Below, one piece after another: positions 12,401-23,345 of a stretch of 64,000 nucleotides of DNA. The position numbers were made by a program, and so were the translations under genes. The first letter of the stretch is position 1. Every line of letters starts with the position of its first letter. This DNA is from Trichaptum fuscoviolaceum (taxonomy: Eukaryota > Basidiomycota > Agaricomycetes > Hymenochaetales > Trichaptaceae). The notes beneath the pieces are model-generated. The model was given only the letters and a program-made list of their open reading frames with translations. It made no database searches and was not told where the DNA came from. The stretch is taken from positions 3,978,599 through 4,042,598 of the forward strand of contig CAJSYZ010000004.1 of NCBI GenBank assembly GCA_910574455.1. The letters are read 5' to 3'.

Positions 12401-13546
12401 CAGTTGCAGTGTATTGGTGTGGCAGGAGCAGCCAATGATACAGATGATTTCTTCGATGGCACTGTGGGTAATCAAGGGCACAACAAATTGCTGACCTGGA
12501 TGATTTCAGCACTTCATCAGTGGAAGGACTGCAAAGTAGTGTTGTTCTTCATGATGTGGAAAATACAGAACATCGGTTTTGCTTAGGTGGTAGAAGTGAT
12601 CCTTCGAGCTTGATGTTAATGGCTTCGAAACAACGTCAGTAACACGAGCTTCAAATTGTGGCGCTGGATATCTGACTTATTCGTTGCTATCCTTACAGAG
12701 TCCAGTAAGCTGTACCCCAAACAGCTCAACGCTCTTGCGGCGATAAAAGGCCATCCGGAACTCCGACAGCTCCGACGACTCATCAAAATATACTTATTCT
12801 GCAAGTACGAAAGGTGCAACTTGAACGAATTAGGATACTATGACCTCGGAAGCGCTTCTGAAAGCCTGATAGCCGAACAACAGTTTGCACTGGACATGGG
12901 CAATGACATTGCCATCTTCCATTCAGCTACCGCGTATTTCGCCTACCGCGGCGAATCAATTCCTATAGAGCAAGCAATGAGGGAGGTGATCAGGTCCAAT
13001 CCCTCTTGGCGCGGAAAACCACGACGTGATGTCGTTCTTGTCCAAGTTAGTTCTCGCAAAAAGGGGTTTGCAGGGATGCGAATTGCTCGGGTTATGCTTC
13101 TTTTCTCCTTCACCGCCAATGGAGAACGTCAGGAATGCGCCCTTGTCCAGTTTTTCAAGAACGTTGGAGACTCACCTGACAGAAAAACAAGAATGTGGAT
13201 AGTCGAGCCAGAGTATGAGTCAGAGACCTCTACCGCGTGCCAGCGTAGTACTATTGGAAGTTGCCGTCAACCGCTGACTCGGACTCGCCGGAGTGACCTG
13301 AATGACACCTCCGACTCGGAGTCAGGCTACCCCCGTCACGGTGACTCAAAAACTCCAAAGTTATCCGTGATAGCTCTAGGGAGTATCTTCCGTTTAGCTC
13401 ACCTCCTTGGGGTTCCAGAGGGTGATGAATGTCCTCCGAAGTCATTGACACCTGAGGAGTCCCTGGACTTTTACAATAGATTCTATGTTAACCGATTTGC
13501 TGACATGCACATGCATGAAACATTGTACGAAAGTAGGCAACAATAA
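9468..13546 (+). CDS. KDZ-superfamily (Plavaka) DNA transposase
   Basis: Multi-exon transposase gene. An N-terminal C2H2-like finger (CTFSFCSRRFKN...H....H) is followed by an acidic linker and the Plavaka entry motif WFPYSCRADFELADFL. Then come WEQANKIYAEDKAVHGSMF, the RNase-H-like core (VPVILGSDKTTVSVGTGN), a CxxC-CTAPHKDLDNP zinc-binding segment, and ISPDLLHQIIKGVFKDHLVEW. Further downstream are SGLCSSITENKHIYAVKETW, the REVIRSNPSWRGKPRRDVV block and a C-terminal LAHLLGVP...SLDFYNRFYVNRFAD. Clean exons are 9468-9993, 10055-10680, 10731-10939, 10986-11223, 11294-11447, 11517-about 11660, then to about 12535. The junction from there to the last exon (from about 12698) is unclear and may hide a lesion. 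Residues encoded by about 13200-13350 are an unusual insertion made of the locus's palindromic motifs. The enzyme would excise and integrate DNA; it may still be functional. Confidence 0.87.
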
Positions 13547-14316
13547 AGATAAACCCTCATTTAGCTCACAAAGTACCTTGAAACTTATGAAGTAAGGATA
13601 TAACATTTAAATGTTCAGTGACGGATTATGGTACTAGCTATACTAGAATTGTAGTGTTACTAGTCGGTGCATCTTAGACTTCAAGTTCAAGTTGGATCAT
13701 GTCGGATGCCACTGTCAGTGGCAGTGGTCAAAATTTCCCACTGCTGCAGTGCACTGGCAGCCTCAGGCTGAGTACTACTACTACTGGTACTAGTACTACT
13801 AGTATGAACATAGAAAACTTCAAGTAAAAAGTGTACAATAACATGGAACTTGCCAACAACTGGAAATGAACCAATAACCTGCCTCAGGCTGCTACTACTA
13901 CTAGTACTACTTCAAGTTCTAATTTAACCATCTTGAAGTTGAAGTTCAAGTTGAACACAGACTACTAGTAGTACTAGTCACGGTAGTACTATCAACTTGA
14001 AGCATATGCTATGAATAAATAAATAATTTTTTTGCAGTATATAGTAGTAATCAAGAAAACGATGTCACATAGTTGCTACTAGTACTAACTACCAATAGTG
14101 CAGCATAGTGCGAGAGGAGCTTTAAGTTAAACTTGAAAAGGGAGTAAGCACTGGCATAGAATGAGTAGTACTAGTACAATCCGAGTCCTTGACTTTTGTC
14201 ATAAACATAGTAAAACGAAATAAAAATTTAACACGGCCACAACTTAAACTTGAATCGCGCGCTGGTGAACCCTAGAACACTTCGTGTCGGGGAATGGTCC
14301 AATATGCAACCGCCAG
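13547..14316. repeat. Palindromic-motif block 3
   Basis: This 770 bp gap lies between the 3' ends of the convergent transposase and gene C. It contains runs of ACTAGTAGTACT-type words (13765-13805, 13895-13915, 13963-13995, 14165-14180), CACTGGCAGTG/CACTGTCAGTGGC words (13708-13760) and TTCAAGTTGAAGTTCAAG words (13680, 13910-13955). The remainder is AT-rich. No gene is visible. Confidence 0.65.
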
Positions 14317-16142
14317 TTACATCGCCGAGCTCATATTGACATCCGAGTCGGTGTCCGTGATGGGATCCAATTTGTCGAGAAGAGCAAATAGGATTCCATA
14401 ATCTGTTAAATAAAATGGACCATAATTACGAAGTAAATCGTCGACTGTCTTCAGGAGTAAAGAGTCAAAAATTTGCTCTGCCGGAATAAGGGCATGATCG
14501 ATGTGTTCCATATCTTCGTGGAGAAATTCGGCGGCCCTGTCGAGTCTTTCCTTGTCTATATCTTTGCGATCAGCATCGTCAAATTGCCTAATGGCTCGAG
14601 TCACTTCGATAATGCCCAGCCTAGCAAAGTCCATCTCCCTGGAGAAGCGCTGCATTGCACCATCATTCATGAGCAACAGATCCAGAAGCGAATCATCACA
14701 GAGGATGATTAAACATTTCCTGATCCAGTTGAACCTGCGCAGAACAACCGAATAATTTCCGTATTCGCGCTGGATTTGTCGATTATTCTCCAATGAGGAC
14801 GTTCCACCATCAGCCGAGTCGACGCCAAGAATATCCATTGACTTCTGAATGAGTCGATGAAAGTCAGCTAGAGCAGCTTCTCCACCGGCACGTTCAAGTT
14901 CACGTTTCCATCGACGCCGAGCCTCTCGTGCTGTTCCGGATTGAAAGACAGTCGGAGTCGCCTGAGTCGCAGAACAATTGACTTCTGCTTCTGAGAGTTG
15001 ACCAACGGGCGACTTTGGCAATTGTTCCGCACGGCATTTGTCTAGGAAGACGATCCAATCCTTGCACTCGTTATATGACCAAATAAGTAGGGGGAGAAAG
15101 AACTTGAGCGCAAGCCTTGGGTTTCGGGGCCTGCTTGTAGAGCCTTTAAGATTCACGCCCACGACTGGCGTAAAGTGCTTCAATTGAGCAGAGAGTTCAC
15201 GACGAACATTTTCCTCGAGCTTTGTGCCTTTGATGTCGATCCTTATGGCAGAAAAGACAGATTTTGTCTGTATCAATCGATTGCCGGCCTCCTCATCCTC
15301 AAATTTACGTTGCCAACGCACGATTGCATGGTGTGAATGATATCGGGCGACTAAGCAAGACAAGAAATTATCCCAGATGACGTCCCCAGTGAAAACATTG
15401 ATGAGTTTCCCTGACGGGAAAAAGCCGGGAAGAACAGATATGAACGCCGTGGCGACAGCAAGTCTTGATTCCTCCACACGCTTGCGGATAAGCAGCTCAA
15501 GTGGCTCCTCGGGCTATAGCGCATTACCATAAGAACAAGCGGTTAGAGACGTGCATTCAAGCTTTTGATTTAATTTGCAGCTTACCGTATAACGCATCAG
15601 GATAGCTAGTTCTTCACCTAGCTTGAAGATCATGTCCGTGTACTGGTATGTACTGATCCGAAACTGGTCTAGCATCACAGCCGTCTTCCTCTGCAGAGCC
15701 TGTGCTTCCCTAACCCGGTTACTGATATACTGATTTGACGTATCAAAGTACCTCCCCAGCCGATCAGCCAGAACAAGTGTTTCCTTGAAATCGTTCGACG
15801 AAAACCCGAAGCGATTTGCATGCTCTAGCTTGGACTCTAAGCTTTTGGTGATTGACTGGACCACCGTGCTATCGATATATGCTCCCGAGCGATAACCAAA
15901 GGGTAGGTCCTCTGACAAGTCATTGAAGATAAGCCAAACCACACACTGAAATATAGATAATATGTGGTCCTACCGAACTTAACCTCTACAGGATTTGTAT
16001 ACACTTCGTATTCGCTCTCGTCTTCGATGATCGCGGACTTTGAGCTGTGAGTGTTGAGACCAAAGCTGGATTCTGAACCGTCCTCGTCCTCGTCTGTGTC
16101 CAAGCAAGAGCTTGGAGTATCCCCGAGATCAGAACTTGACAT
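14317..16142 (-). CDS. Gene C: uncharacterised 571-residue protein of the KDZ locus
   Basis: Three exons on the minus strand, 15984-16142, 15586-15945 and 14317-15513, add to exactly 572 codons with intact splice sites. The N-terminus is acidic and Ser-rich (MSSSDLGDTPSS...DTDEDEDGSE). The second exon is mostly helical (ADRLGRYFDTSNQYISNRV). The third begins PEEPLELLIRKRVEESR and holds a globular domain with VLPGFFPSGKLINVFTGDV, ARYHSHHAIVRWQRKF and FFLPLLIWSYNECKDWIVF, ending acidic (ITDTDSDVNMSSAM). No known fold or catalytic motif is recognised and no signal peptide is present. The intact frame in a repeat-rich element suggests either recent arrival or selection. It is divergent from gene D, with 1.95 kb of repeats between the starts, so the two may be co-regulated. 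The function is unknown. Confidence 0.7.
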
Positions 16143-18088
16143 TTTGGAGATTTGATAGTGACTGAACGAAGAGCCTGAGCTACTTCAAGTTGGCAGTGCA
16201 GTGAGTACTACTACTAGGAATACTAGTAGTAGTAGTACTAGTAGTATGCCTGAGAGGAAAGTAATGGCAAGGGTTATTCAAACGGTGAGTGAAGTTGGAA
16301 TGAAGGTCAAGTGTCGCCACCGTGGCATGCCACCGGCAGCCTGAGTAGTACTAGTAGTAGTAGGCTATTACTAGTACTAGTAGTAGCCTGAGTGAGCCAC
16401 TGGCAGTGAGTGCCACTGGCAGTGAGCCTGAGGGGCAACTTCAAGTTATTACTAATACTACAGTAGTAGAAAACGGGCCGAGCTTCGCCGGCAAGTCCCT
16501 TACTCCGAGTCCGAGTCCCCCATTTGTCAACTTGAAGACGTTCGCACGGGAGGCAGATTTCCCTGAGCGTTATCACGCAATTCCGGAACGCAGTGCCCTT
16601 CCTCCCAGAACTAGTAGCCTCACTGCCACTGGCACTGCAGTGGCAGCCTCAGGCTCAGGCTGAGCCTGAGTCACGGTATCACTGCCAGTGGCGCCACTGG
16701 ATGAAGGATTTAGGACACCCGAAATTGAAACCCATAAGACCCCGCTTGGCACTCAGGCTGGCAAGCATTTAGGGAGGTTGAAGCCACCCGTCCACCGCCG
16801 GCCTTGAGCAGAAGTTCTGCCGGTCCATGGAGACCCGCGGTATAACTTACCTTTGAACTTGAAGGTAAGGTATCAGGGTGTACTTATGATATCTTACCTG
16901 ATACTACTACTAGTACGGTAAGCAAGGCAGGCATTTAGGACGACTGTCCTAGACACGGACCATCTGGCAGACCCTTCCCCTCTGCTAGATCCTGGAAATT
17001 TAGGGCCCGGGCAAGACGGAGAGTTTGGCTCCGAGCCGTGCCGTTTAGTACTAGTACTACATACTACTTGTAGGACGAAAAAGCCGTTCTAAATCCTTAG
17101 TACGGGAAGCATAGCCTGAGTATGGTGGCTTCCGACTCAGCCTGAGCCGCAGGCTGCGTCACTACTCTAGTGGATGCCTTCCCGTAAGAATTTAGGACGG
17201 CGGAGGCTGTCCTAAATCTTTGAAACTCCGTCAGGTACAGGTTTAGGACAGCCATCCTAAACCGTAAGCAACATCTAGGACGGGTCCTAAATTCCTTTCC
17301 GGTTGCCACGGTGAGGTCTGCCGGATTATTTTCATAGATAAAATTGCTTAAAATGGAAGCGGGTGCGTCACATAATCTTCACTTCTACTAAATATGGTAT
17401 GTGAGAACGCTGCTGTAATGTTTAGAGCCCTTCCTTGATCTCAGTAATTTAGGACGACCGACGTCGACCGGAAAGTTGGCTCCGTTCCCGGATAATATTC
17501 GGAAGAGGATTTAGGATAAGAATCGTCGTCCTAAATCCTTACGGGAAGGCATCCAGTACCATCATAATGATGATCACGGTGCCTCCGCATCATCATGCCG
17601 TGAAACACAAACAAGTATAGTACTACTATAGTACTATCCGGCGAGGACTCGGACTCCGAAGCGAACTGCGGCGGCCGAGCTGTCAAGTTGCTGAGATCAT
17701 CAACTTCAAATTCGACTAGTAAGTACTAGTAGTAGTAGTAGTAGTACTAGTAGTTACGGTAGTAGTACTACTCGCAGCGGGTGCACTCATGCTGTGGCAC
17801 TGCCAGTGCCAGTGAGGCTGGGAAGTCCTACTACTAGTAGTAGTAGTATCACTGGCATAGTAGTACTAGCCTGAGTACTTAAATTTAAATATAGTACTAC
17901 TCTTCACGGCACTCCGTCAGCCTGAGTCACGGTGTGGCCTGCTGGCAGCGGTAGTATCCGACTTCCATCAACTTCTTCAAGTTCACGTTCCGACGGTGAA
18001 TAGCTTTTAGTTGCCACTGGCAGCGGACCCCATCATGATGCCCCCCACATCATCTTGAAGCCAGCAACTCAACGACTATCCCTTCAGA
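16143..18088. repeat. Palindromic-motif block 4 between divergent genes C and D
   Basis: A spacer of nearly 2 kb carries both promoters. Two repeat classes are mixed here. The first is the ACTAGTACT / CACTGGCAGTG / GCCTGAGGCTGAG / TTCAAGTTG words seen elsewhere in the locus (16195-16440, 16615-16700, 17040-17070, 17610-17890, 17925-18060). The second is a set of ATTTAGGAC...GTCCTAAAT inverted repeats (16700-17550) that includes a MITE-like element. No ORF looks real. Confidence 0.65.
17171..17555. mobile_element. MITE-like inverted-repeat element, 385 bp
   Basis: The first 28 bases (17171-17198, starting TGGATGCCTTCCCGTAAG) are repeated in inverted orientation at 17528-17555 with one mismatch. 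Inside are smaller hairpins: ATTTAGGAC/GTCCTAAAT (17190-17198 with 17209-17217), GTTTAGGA/TCCTAAAC (17241-17248 with 17255-17262) and GGATTTAGGA/TCCTAAATCC (17507-17516 with 17529-17538). A further diverged end lies at 17083-17112. There is no coding capacity and no target-site duplication was evident. Confidence 0.55.
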
Positions 18089-21000
18089 ATGTCTGTTGTC
18101 CCTCACGCTAACATGCCAGTGCTACCTGAGCCTCCCAATCAAATCCAAATCAGGCTGCTACTGGGTCCAGATGATGCCAGACGAGCTGGTATGTAGTACA
18201 TGTCTCAAAAACTAGTATTAGTAGTAATTTCAATTCTTTCACAAAAAGTCCAAACAGGACTAGTTTCTTCCGGCGAAAATGGAGCCCATCCGTGGCCCGA
18301 GCTTATAAAGACGCGGTCAGACATGGTGAAATGGATTGAATTTCTCATTCAGTTGGTACAGCGAGATGACAGTGGCAAATCAGCAATCAAGTAAGTGTCA
18401 TTCATGTTGCCAGCCTTCAAAGTATGTGACCAGGACATTCTCTTGACAGCCTGCCAGTGAATGGGCCCGGCGTCTCCATGTCCGACTCGGAGTCTCTTGC
18501 AAGTGCAGGGCCCGGGTTGAGGTCACAATCGGAGTTTGAGGTCGGACTAGGAGTTGGCAGTGGCAATTTGACGTCTGCCACTGAGGCGGAACCAGACACA
18601 TCCAATTTGGAATTGTGAGTAGTGTTGCCAGCCTGAGCTTAATTGCATCTTGATGACATTCCATTCTACTGTCAGCGAGGCCGCCAGTGCCGGTGCCACT
18701 GGCAGTGGGGTGGCAAAACCTGGGTCGGACGTGGACTCCAAGCCGTCAAACAGTGTCGAAGACTTGAAAACGAACCTGTGAGTGACATTGCCAGTCTGTG
18801 TAGATTGCTTCTTATCTCTTTCCTATACCCAACTAGCGACTTGTCAGTCACCATGCTCAATGGGATAGGGGGCGACTTGGACAAAGCGGGCAAGGAATGG
18901 ACGGACATTGGAGGAAAGCTGGTCGAGACTGCCAAAGTTCTCAACCAGGTGATAACAAAACTCAAGGATGGAGCGGCAGCTCGGGCGGCGAATCCTGATG
19001 AAAAACAGAAAGTGGATGAACGGCTGGATCGGGCGATGCGGAATGTTGGATCTCAAGATCTTGAGAAAAAAAGGGAAGATCTGAAAGCCACGAAAAAAAA
19101 GGCGGCCAAATCGGAGAACACGGATTACTCGGAGACAATAAAGACCTTGCAGGAGAAAGTCGATTCTCTCTCCAACGAGATACAACATATAAAGGACCAG
19201 GCAACCCTGAATTACCCGATGCTTGCGAGGGCTGCAGCTGAGGAGGGCATCCATGCGCTACACTCCGTCATGGCAGCTAATGTTAGCAAAAGGCTTGACA
19301 GTCAATTTGATATGATTCGAAGCACCACCGACAAGGTGCTTCAAATGAACGAAAAGCTGGCTCGTTTGGAGACATTGGATGCTGAACGGAAGGCGGACCA
19401 GACATTGGATGCTGAACGGAAGGCGGACCGCTCCAAAGACGACCTTTTGACGCGGACTATAGCATCGTTCGCTGTCATGATACGCGAGCTTCAAATCATT
19501 GCCGTAGCAGCTGAATCGGTAAGTCATCTTGAAAGCTATTGCAAAACAAATTAAACTCATGAGTTCTCACATAGAGCGAAGCGGCAGCTTGTAGTATTAA
19601 ACTACGACACGTCTTCGAGGACGCCAGGAACATTCTTTATATGGCTTTTGCCATTGTTTTCCCAAACAAATTCAAGATCGAATCGGTTGCCCCTTTTGAC
19701 ATTACTGGTGATGGCGGTGTCAAGACAGCGGGGCTCATCAGAGGTGTAAACGAGCTTTACGCTGAGTTCACTGCCCAACCAACCATGCGCCGGGACGGAA
19801 AGGTTCCCATTGCAAGGCATCTGTTTGATGACCTGCTCACCGCTTTACCTGAAAGCCTCATATCCTCAGAGGAAGCACGCTACGAAGAGTGGTTAGCAGG
19901 GATTGAAGACAAGTTAGCAGACTTCCGCGAGGAGGATACGACATACAAGGACGCGGATAAGGCGAAAAGCAAAGCAATGGCGAGGGTGGAGACGACAAAT
20001 GACCCAAAGTGTGGTGACAAAGAGAAGGGCCGGGCCTCCAAGACGCTGAAGGAAGCCGAAAAGAGGCTGGAGAGCTTGGTAGAGGACGCGAGAGCAAAGC
20101 TTAAATCCAAATACCCCTTCACAAACTCCTGGCAGCCGTCGCCTGACGCAAAACCCATCGAAAAGTTCCGTTTCTTTCTTGTGCGCTTCTATCTTATCTT
20201 CGAATTCCATCGAAGGTTGTATGTCATCCTCAATCGCAAGCTGAAGAAGTTGGATTCACAACAGCCAGCCACCACACTTGACGAGCAGGAGTCCACATGG
20301 GATGCCAGCATAGATGACTTTACGTGCAAACCGTTCCCAAATCTTGATCCATCAGAAGAGGGTGTCCTCGATCTGAAGGACCTGCCTAAGTTCTATTTCG
20401 AGGAATTCTTTGCAAAGATGGCCGAAGAGGGCGACATCGAATACTATGGCTCTGAGGACATACCCCATGCGTCGGCCAAAGGTTTTCCTCCAAAAGCTCT
20501 CCCAGCTGATATACAGCGCAGTTTTGAGGAAGTCTCAGCTTCTTTCGACCAATTATCCTTGAACACACTAGCGGAAGTTGTCAAGCAGGCGAATCTCACG
20601 GAAGTCCCGGTGCCAGTGCGAAAGTGGCCGGAAAATGACGAAGACCGAAAAAAATTATCGAAGATCCTGCATCTGGAGAAGCGGCGAAATACGCACAGGG
20701 AGAAAGCTGTTATCCTTTCCAACGCGATGCAGATGATTACGTCTTCTGAACATGTCGTTTTTGAGGTGATGAACGAGACTCCACTCAGGCAACATTTGAA
20801 TAAACTTATCCACGACCGACATTATTATGGTGACGACGAATCTCTCTTCAAATTCATAGAAAACGCACCATCCGTACTGCACCTGACAGCGGGGGAACCA
20901 CTCTTTACCTATGAACAGCAGGACGTGCTTAAAAGGATATGCAAGATAGTGGGGAACCATGGCCCTTATGGTCGGGCACCTCAGTCTTATTTGGCTCTGC

Positions 21001-21161
21001 GCATGGACTGGGCAAAGGAAGTGCGTGAGCAAACACGGAAGCCTCCTAGTTCCAAGGAAGGATTTGTGAATCCTTCCAATCCTCATTACAAAGAGCCATT
21101 TGAGTTTCGGATTACCGGCGAAGGCGTATCTCGACTCAAATCTTTGACGCCCTTGTCCTAG
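18089..21161 (+). CDS. Gene D: uncharacterised 922-residue coiled-coil protein of the KDZ locus
   Basis: Six exons, 18089-18188, 18258-18390, 18450-18614, 18676-18777, 18837-19518 and 19575-21161, sum to exactly 923 codons. The N-terminal 165 residues are low-complexity with Gly/Ser/Asp runs (residues SAGATGSGV are encoded by the locus's CACTGGCAGTG motif). Next comes about 220 residues of coiled coil (DKAGKEWTDIGGKLVET; EKVDSLSNEIQHIKDQ) with a perfect-phase tandem repeat of TLDAERKADQ/R. The last exon is a large mixed helical domain: MAFAIVFPNKFKIESVAPFD, a charged helix around EKGRASKTLKEAEKRLESL, then FRFFLVRFYLIFEFHRRLYV and a Pro/Glu-rich tail. No catalytic motif is recognised. The gene is intact and probably encodes a structural or DNA-organising protein of the element; function not assignable. 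Confidence 0.72.
19371..19430 (+). repeat. 30-bp in-frame tandem duplication in gene D
   Basis: The 30-base unit starting gacattggatgctgaacg is present twice back to back (19371-19400 and 19401-19430), differing only in the last base. It adds ten residues to the coiled coil without shifting the heptad frame badly. The near-identity implies a recent slippage event. Confidence 0.85.
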
Positions 21162-22740
21162 TATACTACTACCCGTAGTATATGGTCACGGTATAAACTT
21201 CGTCGAGTCTATCTGTCTTCCTGATAAACAATGATGTTTCGACTTTGTCTTTCCGATAATAGTAAACAATGATGTGTCGTCTTTTTCTTGAATAAAACGC
21301 CTATGTCTTGCTTGATTGTGTGATGATATGACCTTCAACTTGAAGATATTTTGTAAATACTGATCACCACATCTCATACGATGCAGCGCATCCCCAGGCT
21401 GCCAGGAGTATCTACTAGCCTACTAGTACTCGTACTAGTAGTACCCGAAGGCTTGTTTGTGTTGTGCTTCTACTTTAACATTCAAGTTTCGGGGACATAC
21501 ACCGTGTTAAAGTTCCTCTGGCTCAAGTTGCCTTCAACATCACTACTTCATCCCTTCAATGTTCCGGGGAGCAAGATGAAGAGGACATGGACGGCAAATT
21601 CTTCTGCCAGTGATGTCTGAGTCGGAGTCACTCAGGCTCACTGCCACTCAGGCTGCCAGTGCCAGTGGCACGCCGGTCACTGGCACGGTGACTTCAAGTT
21701 CAACTTGAAGTTGTGGCACTCACTACTAAGGCTGGCAGGCTGGCACTCAGTTGTCGACTTCAACTTCAAGTTGTTGCTACCACAGGCATAGTACTTGGTG
21801 GACATTGAAGATGCTCAACACTGGCCGTAGTCACCATGCCATACAACCAGGCTCGTTAACAGAGAACTTCCTCAGGTTGTCTTACGTCCTGGTGTATTTT
21901 CTGTTTAACACTACGTTCTGCTCTCCAGGATTACATCTTGGCCCGCACCCTCCACTATTGATCGCATCCTACGCAATTATCGGAAAAAGGAACAGCCGCT
22001 GCCGTAGGATGTACAGTTGAGTTGACACGGGATCATCTTACACACTGGCACTGGCAGCCTAGGGCAGGAACCACCTTACAGACACACTTTAACCAATCAT
22101 CCAAGATGAGTAAGCTCTATAATATCGTTGATGGCCTCAAGTGACTTTTCAGTAGCGAACTGACGTAGTCATGGCCTCCTCCTCAACTACCACTGTATCC
22201 CAACGCCCAAGTCACCGCAGATTCTCTTCTTCACTTTTCTACCAATTTTCAACATCGAATTCCTCCTGCACGTCCCGATTCTCTCCCAACACCATGCGGG
22301 ACCTTGTACAACTCTGATAGACCTCTTTCTTCCGCCGCGCATCTGCCGACTCGCGCTTTGCCTGTCTCGGCACGCTCAAATTGTTCTATCGGTTTCAACG
22401 CCTCGCGCAGCTCGCGTAAAACGTCTGCGCCTTACTTTGTTAGCTCCCTGTGGGTCGACGCGTTTCTACTCGTGCGCCGCTCTAGGCTCGTATGGAAACC
22501 AAGGGGGTAGGAGTTCGACCGCTTTTGCAGAGGAACGAAACCACTGCCGTCTACGCAATTTACTGCGCCCACAGCAGGCGCCCCAATTCTTGACCCAGGA
22601 TTCTCTCGCAGATTTATGCCGACGCGTATCCCCCCACCGACTAAAGCAATGGCGAGCACACATGCGCACGCGTCCACCTCCACAGTTGACAACACAAACT
22701 TCTTCAGCGATTTGTGATGGTAGAGTGGTTACATCCGTAA
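21162..22740. other. Repeat-rich gap with palindromic-motif block 5
   Basis: Downstream of gene D the ACTAGTACT words (21415-21445), CACTGGCACGG/GCCAGTGCCAGTGG words (21635-21690) and TTCAAGTTCAACTTGAAG words (21693-21712, 21755-21773) continue to about 21780 and then stop. From 22150 to 22740 the base composition changes to CG-richer, coding-like DNA with several overlapping short ORFs. None could be assigned, though the stretch may be the decayed 5' part of the WD40 pseudogene that follows. Confidence 0.45.
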
Positions 22741-23345
22741 CCATATATCATGAGTGAACCTTCTCCGAGGGACAGGGCTATGCCAGAGAGCTCATCGTCA
22801 GTGGTGGCTGATGACCATCTCAGAGAGCAGGACATTAAAACTGGTTGCTGCACTTGCATCCGAGGTCCGCTCCTCTCAGGTTTTGAATTGCGAGACGCAT
22901 CACCGACGTTTCGGATGTGCAAAGAGGCAAGTTACTGAACCGGCCCTCACAGGCACGAGGAGAGGATGTATGCGTGCAGTAATCAGTGAGCGAAAGCTAC
23001 TACTGTACTTCTCGAGTAAGTTGTTCTTTTAATTTTTGAATCATAATACTCACGGGCTTCTTCAGCTTTGGAGCATCGGCACGGGGAATGTCTATACGTT
23101 CTCCGAGAACATCTGCATAAGATTTACGCCGAAAATTATATTGTCTTCTTTTCTTGGGGTGGGGGTAGGGGGATTGGACACATCCGTTCGCGTATGGAAT
23201 CTGCAAATGGGTATGATTTTCTTCACATTCCTGTATCCCCGACTCATCAGTGACAACTTTCCAGTATGACTCCGACTTTCTTGTCACCGGAAGGAACGAT
23301 GGCCGCGTCAGCTTCTTCTCGTTCCATCGTTCCTCTTTTCCTCGA
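22660..23345 (+). pseudogene. Decayed WD40-repeat gene, Cdc4-like
   Basis: Pieces of WD40 repeats appear in different frames. They are a DGRVVTS strand near 22705, LEHRHGECLYVLREHLHKIY at about 23066-23125, GLDTSVRVWNLQMG at about 23170-23212, and DFLVTGRNDGRVSFFSF at about 23270-23325. The order (repeat end, repeat start, then a YDxFLVTGGNDGRV-type strand) recalls the C-terminal propeller of Cdc4/Pop1 F-box proteins. Frame changes between adjacent strands and the absence of usable introns at those points argue for a pseudogene. Cdc4 proteins select phosphorylated targets for SCF ubiquitin ligase; this copy should be inactive. Confidence 0.5.

Larger units (their letters stand above)
4618..21161. 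mobile_element. KDZ/Plavaka transposon locus with accessory genes
   Basis: The Plavaka-type transposase at 9468-13546 is the diagnostic gene. Three further multi-exon genes (A, C, D) flank it in strict alternating orientation (-,+,-,+). All four are embedded in the same kind of palindromic-motif spacer, which is rare elsewhere in the window. The limits given are the outer gene ends, not the element ends: no terminal inverted repeat or target-site duplication could be found by eye in 3668-4617 or 21162-22140. Genes C and D could belong to a second, nested element. Confidence 0.5.

Noticed and set aside
16190..18060. Reading the ACTAGTACT blocks as a CRISPR array or simple microsatellite
   Set aside because: No constant repeat with unique spacers and no fixed period; a eukaryotic context.
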